DNA of 32,591 nt from positions 1 to 32,591 of the forward strand of contig JACPPT010000066.1 of NCBI GenBank assembly GCA_016190815.1, written 5' to 3'. The notes under the pieces are model-generated. The model saw only the letters and a program-made list of their open reading frames with translations, did not search any database and was not told the origin of the DNA. Made by a program: the position numbers and the translations under genes. This DNA comes from Chloroflexota bacterium. GTDB taxonomy: Bacteria; Chloroflexota; Dehalococcoidia; JACPPT01. Positions 15,120 to 24,437 of the stretch are shown one piece after another. How positions within the stretch are numbered: the first letter of the stretch is position 1; each line of letters begins with the position of its first letter.

Positions 15120-16793
15120 CTAAGTGTCGATTACTTGACTACCCGTGTTGTTGGATTTGCGCAGGGGGACTTCCTTCAAGAAGAGCGTGGCTACCCAGGC
15201 AATGACCAAGATGAATAGAGCTATGAGGAATACCTGGTCAATAGCGTTGGAAAGGGCTTGCCTCAACACTTGTGAAAGCTCCTGAGCAAATGCAGCACTC
15301 TGTGGGCCTATTTGACCAAACAAACTTTGAAGCTGGAGTTGCCCTTGGGGGCTTACCAGTGCTTGAGGATTGTGGGCCAGCGCGGAGAGTTTTTCCGGCG
15401 GCAGCATTGTCTTAAGGGTGGGTGGCAGGTCGTTGAACAGCCCTGACGTGAAACGATTGGTCATCACCGACCCAAGGACTGCCAGCCCCAAGGTGCCTCC
15501 GATGGCCCGGAAGAACTGCGTTGAAGAGGTGGCCACGCCCATCACACGGTAGGGGACGGCATTCTGAACAGCGATGGTGAAAAGCGGGAAGGTGGTACCC
15601 AGGCCAAAACCTAGAAGGACAATGTTAAACACTGCATGGCCGAGGCTCGTGTCCACACTCATTCGTGAAAGCAGAAACGTACCTGTTGCCATGATGCTTA
15701 CTCCTATGAGTCCCTGAATGCGGTAATGCCCCCCCAGGCGTGAGAGAGCCTGGCCAGAGATGGTACCACCTACCACCATGCCCAGCATCATGGGAGTGAG
15801 AAAGCTGCCGCTGCTGGTAGCAGAGCTGCCAAGGACACCCTGGAAGAAGAGGGGGACAAAAATGATACCACCGAACATCCCAAACCCGGTAAGGAAAATG
15901 ACCAGGAGCGAGATGCTAACAATGGGATTACTGAAAATGGATAATGGAAGAATTGGCTCAGATACGCGGGCTTCTATGAGGATGAAGAGGATGGCCATCA
16001 CAGATGCGAAGGACAGAAAGCCGAGCACTTGAGGGGAGACCCAGGGGTATTGCACACCGCCCCAGGAAAGAGCCAGGAGCAACGGCACCACAGCGAGCAC
16101 TAGGGTGGTTATTCCCAGGTAGTCCAGATTGTGCTTAAGCTCCGCAGGGCGAATGTGAGGGAAAAACACCATGAATAGGGCTATGGAAGGTATACCTAGA
16201 GGGATGTTTACGAAGAAAATCCAGTGCCAGGACAGGTTGTCTGTGATTAACCCACCAAGCATAGGCCCTATGATAGAGGAAAGGCCAAAGACCGCCGAAA
16301 TCAGCCCCTGGTATTTGCCACGTTCAGAGGGAGCAAATAGATCTCCAACGGTGACAAAGGCATTTGCCATCATAATGCCGCCGCCGATCCCTTGAAACGC
16401 CCTGAAGGCAATAAGCTGGTTCATGGTGCTGCTGAGGCCGGCGAGGACGGATCCCAACAGGAAGATAGCTATTCCAAGAATATAGAACCACTTCCGTCCA
16501 TATATATCTGTTAATCTTCCCACGATGGGCACCACTGTTGTTGAGGCGACCATGTAGGCAATGGTTACCCAGGTGTAGCGGTCAAACCCGCCTAGGTCAG
16601 CAATGATGCGGGGCATGGCAGTTCCTACTACAGTCTGGTCAAGGGACGCAAGGAAAATAGCAAGCATAACCCCTGCCATGGTCATGAACACCTGCCGCCG
16701 TGGCAAGGCATGGAACCCTTTTATATCGACCTCTCTTTCTATGGCTTTGGAAGCTTGTTTAAACTCTTGCTCCCGAGGGTCTGTATCTTTCAT
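15120..16793 (-). CDS. MFS transporter, DHA2 (EmrB/QacA) family, 14 TM
   Basis: LDQTVVGTAMPRIIADLGGFDRYTWVTIAYMV, GRLTDIYGRKW, GIGGGIMMANAFVTVGDLFAPSERGKYQGL. Confidence 0.95.
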   Translation of the reverse strand: MKDTDPREQEFKQASKAIEREVDIKGFHALPRRQVFMTMAGVMLAIFLASLDQTVVGTAMPRIIADLGGFDRYTWVTIAYMVASTTVVPIVGRLTDIYGRKWFYILGIAIFLLGSVLAGLSSTMNQLIAFRAFQGIGGGIMMANAFVTVGDLFAPSERGKYQGLISAVFGLSSIIGPMLGGLITDNLSWHWIFFVNIPLGIPSIALFMVFFPHIRPAELKHNLDYLGITTLVLAVVPLLLALSWGGVQYPWVSPQVLGFLSFASVMAILFILIEARVSEPILPLSIFSNPIVSISLLVIFLTGFGMFGGIIFVPLFFQGVLGSSATSSGSFLTPMMLGMVVGGTISGQALSRLGGHYRIQGLIGVSIMATGTFLLSRMSVDTSLGHAVFNIVLLGFGLGTTFPLFTIAVQNAVPYRVMGVATSSTQFFRAIGGTLGLAVLGSVMTNRFTSGLFNDLPPTLKTMLPPEKLSALAHNPQALVSPQGQLQLQSLFGQIGPQSAAFAQELSQVLRQALSNAIDQVFLIALFILVIAWVATLFLKEVPLRKSNNTGSQVIDT

Positions 16794-16858
16794 AAGAAAA
16801 TCCGCACCTCTCGTAATTCCGAAATTAAATCTTAATACAATTCTTCAGGCTAGCCTTT

Positions 16859-17503
16859 CTACTCCCATACCTCCATTTTTAATGGTTTGTTAATACCATC
16901 GTTACACCACGGGGCCGGGCAGGCTGAAAGAGCAACCAGGCAATCCATCTCAGCGAGCAGGTCTATGTAGTCGCCTTTATTGCCCAGGGGAGGCCTGATA
17001 AAATGTCCCCCGTTCTCGTCAAGCGTTACATTCATGAAAACGTTGAACACATTTGGGACATCTTCAGGTGTCAGGCCATAAGAAATAATTGCCTCAGCTA
17101 TGTTATCCTGGCAGTTCCTGTGATAACCTCTAGGTACAGGTTGTGACTCCACGGTGGCATGTTTCTCGCGAAGTTTATACAATGGCACACTGCATTTATT
17201 TCCAGACAGACACCAATGGGCACCCACTCTGTCCTCAATTACGGTGAACATGAGGTTTGCTTTTGGGAGTTTTGCATATAGTTTTTTCACGTGCCTGTAA
17301 TCGCCAGTACCCTCGACCCTGTTCATAGCATAGGTGAGACAGGCATCGTAGGTCTCTTTATAATCGTGGGCATTCCAGATAGCTAAATCTCCTACCTGTT
17401 TGCCTTCGACCATTATTATTCGGAGAACCTGTCCTCTTTTCACTGTGAGAGCCCCACCGTGCTCCCTGGGTACCAATAACTCTTCGACCAGCTTTCTTGC
17501 CAT
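16859..17503 (-). CDS. Urea carboxylase-associated (DUF1989) family protein
   Basis: QVLRIIMVEGKQVGDLAIWNAHDYKETYD...CQDNIAEAI...NVFMNV. Confidence 0.85.
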   Translation of the reverse strand: MARKLVEELLVPREHGGALTVKRGQVLRIIMVEGKQVGDLAIWNAHDYKETYDACLTYAMNRVEGTGDYRHVKKLYAKLPKANLMFTVIEDRVGAHWCLSGNKCSVPLYKLREKHATVESQPVPRGYHRNCQDNIAEAIISYGLTPEDVPNVFNVFMNVTLDENGGHFIRPPLGNKGDYIDLLAEMDCLVALSACPAPWCNDGINKPLKMEVWE

Positions 17504-17642
17504 AAGAACCCTCCTTTTGAGCTAAGCTGAGATTTCCTGTTTGGACGCTTGAGTAAGGAGTGCTCACCTTTACCAGTAATGGTATAGGTCGATGTTAATG
17601 CTGAACCTTAAAGCTGTCAAATTCTCATATGAACCTCAGAAT

Positions 17643-17718
17643 AGCGATTGAATCTGTAGGTCGGGTTTCCTAACCCGATGGTTGCGAGCGGGCAGGTTGG
17701 GAAACCTGCCTAAACGCT
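17643..17718 (-). repeat. Double-hairpin MITE-like repeat, copy 2 (inverted relative to copies 1 and 3, one end truncated)
   Basis: AGCGATTGAATCTGTAGGTCGGGTTTCCTAACCCGA is the reverse complement of the copy 3 right end; includes GGCAGGTTGGGAAACCTGCC. Confidence 0.85.
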
Positions 17719-17761
17719 CTCCATATGAAGAGGTGGCTGGAAACAATGTGGCAATCGAACT

Positions 17762-17803
17762 CTCCACGTGGAGCTTGACACGTGTTGCAACGGGGCTTAA
17801 GCT
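17762..17803 (+). promoter_or_regulatory. Putative operator palindrome and promoter upstream of the CoA-transferase operon
   Basis: CTCCACGTGGAG 12-bp perfect palindrome (17762-17773), TTGACA at 17775-17780, 17-nt spacer, weak -10 (TAAGCT). Confidence 0.35.
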
Positions 17804-17857
17804 TACGAACAGCAGTTGCATCATGGGAAATCAGAGAATCCGACAAGGTAGAAAGTT

Positions 17858-19054
17858 ATGCGTGAAGGACTACTTTGTGGTTTTCGTGTGGTGGATCTGA
17901 GCCAGGATATAGCAGGCCCCTACTGTACGAAGCTTATGGCTGGCCTTGGAGCGGATGTGATCAAGGTGGAGCCTCCCGAGGGAGACCCAAGCAGGCGCGC
18001 TGGGCCATTCCCGGATGATATACCGCACCCTGAAAAGAGCGCCTTGTACCTGTATTTGAACACGGGGAAGCTCGGTGTAACCCTCAATCTGGAGTGCACC
18101 GATGGACAGCGGCTGCTGCACGAGCTTCTCAAAGACGCGGATGTGATCGTTGAGAGCTACCCACCTGACCGTGCTCATGCTCTCGGCATCAGCTATTCCT
18201 TCCTTCAGGAGAGATGCCCACAGCTTGTTGTAACATCCATCACACCTTTCGGACAAACAGGCCCCTATCGCAGCTATCGGGCCCACGAGATCAACCTCTA
18301 CGGGGCAGGCGGCCTGATGTACATCACGGGTGATCCTGACCGGGAGCCCCTCAAGATGGGGCCTCCTCTGTCACAGTACGGAGCAGGGCAGAATGCCCTT
18401 ATAGCTACGCTCTGCGCCTTGTGGCAAAGGGAGTCGACAGGGGAGGGTCAGCACGCAGACATCAGCATCGCTGAATATAACCTGTCCATTCTGGAGAATG
18501 CTATTGCTGCATATACCTACACAGGCCACATCGTTTCCAGGATGGGAAACCGGGGGTACGGTCGTGCAGCTCATGGCATATATCTATGTCGAGATGGTCA
18601 CATAGGTGTTGTAGCCATGCCTGACCATCGGTGGCTTGCCATGTCTGAGATAATGGAGCGAGAGGAGCTTCGAGACTCTAGGTTCCAAACCAGGGCTGGA
18701 CGGCTTGAGAATGCCGACGAGATCGATGCACTGATGCTACCCTGGCTGGTGGAGCATGACAAAGAAGATATATTCAAGCGAGGCCAGGAGGCTGGACTGG
18801 GCTTTGCTCTGGTGCACACGTTCGAGGACTTGTTGCGCTGCGAGCAACTCGTGGATCGAGATTTCTTTACTCCCGTAGAGCACCCGGAAGCTGGCAGGCT
18901 TCAATATCCTGGTGCTCCCTTTAAAATAGATGACGCAGAGTGGAGAACAGCGCCAGCGCCTCTCTTGGGTGAACACAACGAGGCGGTTTACTGCGGTCGC
19001 CTGGGGTATGCCAGGCAAGACCTGGTGCGTTTACGTCAGATGGAGGCAATCTGA
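17858..19054 (+). CDS. CaiB/BaiF class III CoA-transferase family protein (catalytic Asp apparently replaced by Gln)
   Basis: VVDLSQDIAGPYCTKLMAGLGADVIKVEPPEGDPSR...NTGKLGVTLNL; PPLSQYGAGQNALIATL where related enzymes usually have D..xG. Confidence 0.92.
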   Translation: MREGLLCGFRVVDLSQDIAGPYCTKLMAGLGADVIKVEPPEGDPSRRAGPFPDDIPHPEKSALYLYLNTGKLGVTLNLECTDGQRLLHELLKDADVIVESYPPDRAHALGISYSFLQERCPQLVVTSITPFGQTGPYRSYRAHEINLYGAGGLMYITGDPDREPLKMGPPLSQYGAGQNALIATLCALWQRESTGEGQHADISIAEYNLSILENAIAAYTYTGHIVSRMGNRGYGRAAHGIYLCRDGHIGVVAMPDHRWLAMSEIMEREELRDSRFQTRAGRLENADEIDALMLPWLVEHDKEDIFKRGQEAGLGFALVHTFEDLLRCEQLVDRDFFTPVEHPEAGRLQYPGAPFKIDDAEWRTAPAPLLGEHNEAVYCGRLGYARQDLVRLRQMEAI

Positions 19055-19075
19055 CGAATGATGGAGAGGTGTTAA

Positions 19076-20353
19076 ATGGGGCTCCCCCTTGAGGGCATTC
19101 GAATACTTGACCTTTCATGGATATGGGCTGGCCCCTATGCCACCAAGCTCCTGGCAGATATGGGTGCGGAGGTGATTAAAATTGAGGCGGCCCGTGCATA
19201 TGACTGGCATCGAGGCCCTGTAAGCCCAGCCCCAGGTGCTCAGGGCATAACGTCTTATCCCGACGGTGTCCCAGGTGAAAGGCCCTGGAACCGCAGCGGA
19301 TGGTTCAACTCCCTCAATATGAACAAACGTGGCATCACCCTGGATATACATACACCTCTGGGTGGCCAGACCTTTCTGGAACTGGTGAGAATAAGCGACG
19401 TGGTCATCGAGAACTTCCGCTACGGCATCCTAGAGCGTCTGGGATTTGGATACGATGTCCTGCGCTGCACCAAGCCAGATATAGTAGTTGTCTCAATGCC
19501 TGCCTTTGGAAACAGCGGCCCCTGGCGCAACTATATCGGCTACGGCGTGGGGCAGGAGCTGCTGGCTGGTATGGCACATATGACCGGGTATCCCGGAGAA
19601 GACCCCATGAAATCGGGCATAAACCATGGGGACCCTATCACAGGCTCTCACGCAGCCATTGCCATCCTATCCGCTCTGTTCAGACGACATCGCACTGGAC
19701 AGGGGGCCTTTATAGACATCTCTCATATGGAGTCCTCTGTGTGTCTTGTGGGCGAGTATATACTCGGGTTCCAGATGACGGGACGCAATCCTGACCGTAT
19801 GGGTAACAGGCATCCCGCCATGGCGCCTCATGGGATCTATCGGTGTCGAGGGGAGGACCAGTGGCTTACCATAGCTGTGGAGTCCGACGCCCAGTGGCAG
19901 TGCCTTTGTGAAGTGATGGGTAGGGCTGACCTTGCGAAGTCGCCGCAGTTCACCGATGTCCTCAGCCGCTGGTGTCACCAGGATGAGATGGACTCTGCCA
20001 TAACCGAGTGGACACAACGTATGGACGCTGGCGAGGCTGCCGCACTGCTTCAGAATGCCGGGGTGGCAGCAGCGCCAGTCCTGACATCAAGAGGGTTGCT
20101 GAATGATGCCCATTTCAGAGCACGGGGCGTCTTCAAGACTGTGACCCATCCTGAGACAGGCACCCATCTCTATCCTGGTATGGCCTGGCACATGTCTAGC
20201 ATTAAGAACAAGCCCTATTCCTCAGCCCCCAGGTTGGGAGAAGACAACAGCTACATATATAGCGAACTCCTGGGAATGACACGACGCCGACTGGAGGAAA
20301 TGGAACAGGAAGGTGTCGTGTCCACGATTCCTCAGGAGCGTAGAATTACATAG
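19076..20353 (+). CDS. CaiB/BaiF class III CoA-transferase (catalytic Asp present)
   Basis: ILDLSWIWAGPYATKLLADMGAEVIKIEAARAYDWHRG...NMNKRGITLDI; HGDPITGSHAAIAILSAL. Confidence 0.94.
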   Translation: MGLPLEGIRILDLSWIWAGPYATKLLADMGAEVIKIEAARAYDWHRGPVSPAPGAQGITSYPDGVPGERPWNRSGWFNSLNMNKRGITLDIHTPLGGQTFLELVRISDVVIENFRYGILERLGFGYDVLRCTKPDIVVVSMPAFGNSGPWRNYIGYGVGQELLAGMAHMTGYPGEDPMKSGINHGDPITGSHAAIAILSALFRRHRTGQGAFIDISHMESSVCLVGEYILGFQMTGRNPDRMGNRHPAMAPHGIYRCRGEDQWLTIAVESDAQWQCLCEVMGRADLAKSPQFTDVLSRWCHQDEMDSAITEWTQRMDAGEAAALLQNAGVAAAPVLTSRGLLNDAHFRARGVFKTVTHPETGTHLYPGMAWHMSSIKNKPYSSAPRLGEDNSYIYSELLGMTRRRLEEMEQEGVVSTIPQERRIT

Positions 20354-20365
20354 AAAGGAGAGAAA

Positions 20366-21124
20366 ATGTCAGTCGTAAAATACGAGGTGCGAGACCACAT
20401 CGGGTACATCACTCTGAACCGGCCGGACAAGCTGAATGCCATAAATCCGGAGATGAGAGAAGAACTATACGAGGCCTTCTCGCAAGTGAAAGACAACCCT
20501 GAAGTATGGCTGGCTCTTGTCACCGGCACCGGGCGGGCGTTCACCACAGGGCACGACCTTGTGGCCATGGCCTCCCCGGGGTCGGAATCAGGCCACTCCA
20601 CCGATGACCTCTATCTTTTGGAGTCCACTCTGGTGAAACCCGTCCTTGTGGCTGTAAATGGCTACTGTTTCGCTCAGGGGTGCGGAATTGTGCTAACTGC
20701 CGATATTGCCATTGCATCGGAGCAGGCGCAGTTTGGATGGCCGCAGGTAAAAAGGGGCATCTCCTCTGTGAGCGGGCCGGTGTTCCTGGCGAACCGGGTG
20801 CCCTGGGGGAGAGCCATGCAGATCCTCTTGACTGGCGATTCCATTTCCGCTCAGGAGGCGCTGCAGTTGGGACTGGTGAACAAGGTCGTCCCTCACGAGC
20901 GGCTGCTTGAGGAGACCGAAGCCCTGGCGCGAAACATCCTGGCCAATGCGCCGCTCTCCATCAGAGCGATGAAAGAAGCAGCCCAGAGGGGACAGAACAA
21001 ACCGCTTGCCGAGCGTATCAAAATAGCCAGTGGAATCTTTGCCCACATAAAGGACACCGAGGATGCCAAGGAGGGGCTTGCGGCTTTTAGAGAGAAACGC
21101 CAGCCTGTATGGAAGGGTCGCTAG
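20366..21124 (+). CDS. Enoyl-CoA hydratase/isomerase family protein
   Basis: GYITLNRPDKLNAINPEMREEL, GTGRAFTTGHDL, KPVLVAVNGYCFAQGCGIVLTADIAIASEQAQFGWPQVKRG. Confidence 0.95.
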   Translation: MSVVKYEVRDHIGYITLNRPDKLNAINPEMREELYEAFSQVKDNPEVWLALVTGTGRAFTTGHDLVAMASPGSESGHSTDDLYLLESTLVKPVLVAVNGYCFAQGCGIVLTADIAIASEQAQFGWPQVKRGISSVSGPVFLANRVPWGRAMQILLTGDSISAQEALQLGLVNKVVPHERLLEETEALARNILANAPLSIRAMKEAAQRGQNKPLAERIKIASGIFAHIKDTEDAKEGLAAFREKRQPVWKGR

Positions 21125-21197
21125 GCATGTGAGTCTTTCCAACTGCGGCTGCCCTATCAGCAGGTGTCATATGAGGCTAAATGATGGAGGATAGAAC

Positions 21198-21638
21198 ATG
21201 AAAATCACCGAGGCGTTGAGAGGGGAGCACGGCGTGTTCTACGCCCAGTTTGATCACATGGCCAGGTCGGTGCCTCAGGCTCAAACTCTAGCACAGCTCC
21301 AGAGCAGTGTGGCGATGCTGGATGCTGCCCTCGCTTCTCATGCAAAAATGGAGGACGAGTTGCTCTTCAGCAATCTGGAACCCCATCTTGGGCCGATGGG
21401 GCCACTCGCAGTAATGCGTATGGAACACGATGAAATAGAAGGCGCCTCGGCGCGTATAAAAGAGGTTCAGGACATAGCTGAGGCTCGGGCCCTGGCACTG
21501 AGCCTGGTACAGGTGGCCCGGAACCATTTCGCAAAGGAGGAGCAGATTCTTTTTCACATGGCTGAAGAGGTGCTGGATGAGGATACGCTGGAGCGTCTGG
21601 GGGTGCAGTGGGCTGAACGCCGGGGTGTTGCGATATAA
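21198..21638 (+). CDS. Hemerythrin-like (HHE cation-binding) domain protein
   Basis: EHGVFYAQFDHM, SHAKMEDELLF, MEHDEIEG, ARNHFAKEEQILFHMAEE iron-ligand spacing. Confidence 0.85.
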   Translation: MKITEALRGEHGVFYAQFDHMARSVPQAQTLAQLQSSVAMLDAALASHAKMEDELLFSNLEPHLGPMGPLAVMRMEHDEIEGASARIKEVQDIAEARALALSLVQVARNHFAKEEQILFHMAEEVLDEDTLERLGVQWAERRGVAI

Positions 21639-21656
21639 GAAAGTGGGGGTAACGCA

Positions 21657-22394
21657 ATGAGCAAAGTGGGTGAAACTATACGTAAGCACCATGAAGAGCT
21701 AAGGAAGAACCTCTCAAGTATGGTTCTGGCCTTGGTGGAAGGCAAGCCAGAGGCTGACCCGAAGGCCCTGGTCGATTTCCTGAAGGGTGACCTCTTACCT
21801 CACGCGGTTGGTGAGGAGCTGCACCTTTATCCGGAAGTCGAGGCGCTGATAAAGACCCATGGACAGGCCACAGCAACCATGAGTATTGACCACGAGTTCA
21901 TCTCGGGCTACATACGTCAGATTGAGGAAGCAGCCAAGGCTTTTGAAAACGCCAGCGCTAAGGAACGACCAGCCGCGGAAAGGCAGCTTCATCGCCTGGC
22001 CCTGCAAATGGAGGCCTTGTTACGGGTGCATCTGGATAAAGAGGAGAGGGTTTACATTCCATTGTTTGAGAAGCATCTGTCCGATAAAGAACAGCAGCGC
22101 GTGCTTGAGGGAATGCACGCCGCTTATGAGGGAGATGTTGGGAATGTCAAGGCTATACTTGATGTGCGGCAGCTTCCTCCACCTCAGCGTCACCCCCTTA
22201 TCTTTCAGACGTTCGAGGCCCTTCAGCCTGGAGGGGATTTCATCTTAATCAACGACCATGACCCCAAGCCCCTTTACTATCAGTTTAAATTCGAGAGGAA
22301 GGGGCAATTCACCTGGGAGTACCTGGAGCAAGGGCCCGACGTCTGGCGAGTGCGCATTGCCAAGAAGTCTTCGAAAAGACGGGCTGTGAGTTGA
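21657..22394 (+). CDS. Hemerythrin domain fused to DUF2249
   Basis: [51 protein letters not shown]-terminal [32 protein letters not shown]...[17 protein letters not shown]. Confidence 0.9.
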   Translation: MSKVGETIRKHHEELRKNLSSMVLALVEGKPEADPKALVDFLKGDLLPHAVGEELHLYPEVEALIKTHGQATATMSIDHEFISGYIRQIEEAAKAFENASAKERPAAERQLHRLALQMEALLRVHLDKEERVYIPLFEKHLSDKEQQRVLEGMHAAYEGDVGNVKAILDVRQLPPPQRHPLIFQTFEALQPGGDFILINDHDPKPLYYQFKFERKGQFTWEYLEQGPDVWRVRIAKKSSKRRAVS

Positions 22395-22759
22395 CACTGA
22401 TAAAGGCAAAGCGTGTCTACGATCCTCTGGAAGCGGATGACGGTACCCGGTTCCTGGTAGACAGGTTGTGGCCCAGGGGGATAAAGAAAGAGGATTTGAG
22501 TATTTATCGTTGGTCAAAGGAAGTTGCTCCTGAGGATTCCCTGCGCCGCTGGTTTGGACACGACACGTCGAAGTGGAAAGAGTTCCAGCGTCTCTATTTT
22601 GCAGAGCTAGACAGCAGGCCAGAGGCCTGGAGGCTTCTTTTGGATGCTGCTCACCAGGGCAACGTGACCTTGCTCTACAGTGCCACGGACAGGGAACATA
22701 ACAACGCTGTCGCTTTGAAGGCTTACTTGGAGGCCAGGCTAAAAGAGGGCAGTCCGTGA
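22391..22759 (+). CDS. DUF488 family protein
   Basis: [33 protein letters not shown]...[20 protein letters not shown] start overlaps the upstream stop. Confidence 0.9.
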   Translation: MTLIKAKRVYDPLEADDGTRFLVDRLWPRGIKKEDLSIYRWSKEVAPEDSLRRWFGHDTSKWKEFQRLYFAELDSRPEAWRLLLDAAHQGNVTLLYSATDREHNNAVALKAYLEARLKEGSP

Positions 22760-23259
22760 GAGTGCTTTATTTTCTCCTTGTCTGGCTGCACATCCTTGCT
22801 GCAGTGGCCTGGATAGGTGGAATGGTGTTTCTGACAGTAGTTTTAGTTCCTGTGCTCAGGAGGCCTGAGTTCCAGAGTGTGGTTGCATCGCTTTTCCACA
22901 GGACAGGAGTGCGCCTGCGCTGGGCAGGCTGGATTGCCTTGATCCTTTTGGCGATAAGCGGTCTTTTTAACCTGGTTTACAGGGTTGGCTGGTCAGGAAT
23001 AGTGAATGTGCAGTTCTGGCAGACTCCCTTTGGCACGGCCTTTGGCATTAAGTTAATTCCGGTGGCGATTATCCTCTTCTTGAGCATCGTGCACGACTTT
23101 GTTATTGGCCCGAGGTCAACTGCTTTATGGATGTCTAAGCCTTTTTCCCCTGAAGCCTTGACGATGAGGCGAGTAACGAGTTGGATTGGACGGGTTACAC
23201 TTCTTCTTGCCCTAGTTGTTGTCGCTCTGGCAGTGGTGATGACGCATGGCTGGCCCTGA
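22756..23259 (+). CDS. CopD-like integral membrane protein
   Basis: Four TM helices, [28 protein letters not shown] start overlaps the upstream stop. Confidence 0.75.
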   Translation: MRVLYFLLVWLHILAAVAWIGGMVFLTVVLVPVLRRPEFQSVVASLFHRTGVRLRWAGWIALILLAISGLFNLVYRVGWSGIVNVQFWQTPFGTAFGIKLIPVAIILFLSIVHDFVIGPRSTALWMSKPFSPEALTMRRVTSWIGRVTLLLALVVVALAVVMTHGWP

Positions 23260-23278
23260 TATTAGGTTGTTGTGAACT

Positions 23279-24349
23279 ATGAAGAAGCGTCTTGGCCCGC
23301 AAATGGTATTGATGGTTTTGGGAATGCTGGCTCTGCTGGCAGGACTCTGGACTGGGCTTGCGCGCCTGGGCTGGACGCTCCCTCCCTTACGGCTGCAGGC
23401 CTACCACGGGCCGTTGCTGGTATCGGGCTTTCTGGGCACCCTGATAGGCGTAGAGCGGGCAGTGGCCCTGGGTCGCCGCTGGCCTTACGCTGCGCCTCTT
23501 CTCACCGGGCTGGGCGCACTAGCTGTGCTGGTGGGCCTGCCCAAGCCCGTGGGCCCTATTTTGATGACTTTGGGGAGCCTGGGGCTGGTCGCCATTTTTA
23601 TCCTGATCATTCGCATTCAAAGGGCTCTTTTTACAGCCGCAATGGGTCTGGCGGCACTGGTGTGGCTTGTGGGGAACGCCCTTTGGCTGGCTGGGCGCGC
23701 CCCTTATGAGGTGGTCCCCTGGTGGGCCGGATTCCTGGTGTTGACCATAGCCGGGGAGCGACTGGAGTTGGGTAGGATAATGCGTCCTTCGGCGGCGGCT
23801 CAGACTGCATTCGTGTTGGCTACCATTGTCTTGCTCCTGGCGTTTGTTCTCTCCGTTGTATCGTTTGATGTCGGAGTGCGTCTACTGGGGGCGGGTCTGG
23901 TATTTGTGGCCTTGTGGCTGGCGCGCTATGATGTTGCCCGGCGCAACATAAGGCAGCAGGGCCTGCCGCGCTTTATGGCTGCAAGTCTGCTGGTCGGCTA
24001 CGTCTGGCTGGCCGTGAGCGGGATTGTGGCTATTATCTTCGGGGGAGTCATATCTGGACCACACTACGATGCCGTTCTTCACACTCTTTTCCTGGGCTTT
24101 GTGTTCTCCATGATCTTCGGCCACGCTCCTATTGTTTTCCCAGCTCTCATGGGGCGCGCCATTGTCTTTCAGCAGAGTTTCTATGCCCACTTAGTCCTAT
24201 TACACCTCTCCCTAATCCTGCGAGTGGTGGGAGACCTGAGCGGCTGGGCAGAGGGACGACAGTGGGGTGGAGTCCTCAACGTTATCGCCATCCTCTTGTT
24301 CTTGGCCAATACCGTGCGTGCTGTGCTTAGGTCTTCGACAAAGACATGA
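23279..24349 (+). CDS. Polytopic membrane protein, NnrS-like
   Basis: About 10-12 TM; YHGPLLVSGFLGTLIGVERAVALGRRWPYAAP; HTLFLGFVFSMIFGHAPIVFPAL His-containing helices. Confidence 0.65.
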   Translation: MKKRLGPQMVLMVLGMLALLAGLWTGLARLGWTLPPLRLQAYHGPLLVSGFLGTLIGVERAVALGRRWPYAAPLLTGLGALAVLVGLPKPVGPILMTLGSLGLVAIFILIIRIQRALFTAAMGLAALVWLVGNALWLAGRAPYEVVPWWAGFLVLTIAGERLELGRIMRPSAAAQTAFVLATIVLLLAFVLSVVSFDVGVRLLGAGLVFVALWLARYDVARRNIRQQGLPRFMAASLLVGYVWLAVSGIVAIIFGGVISGPHYDAVLHTLFLGFVFSMIFGHAPIVFPALMGRAIVFQQSFYAHLVLLHLSLILRVVGDLSGWAEGRQWGGVLNVIAILLFLANTVRAVLRSSTKT

Positions 24350-24437
24350 CAATAGTTGAACTATATCCACAGAAGAGTTAGAGTATTCACAAAGAGCCTG
24401 CTGTTAGATATTAAGAGTATGATGTCCATAGGAGGCT

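Noticed and set aside
24370-24380. DnaA-box-like TATATCCACA
   Set aside because: Single imperfect match without clustering or replication genes.
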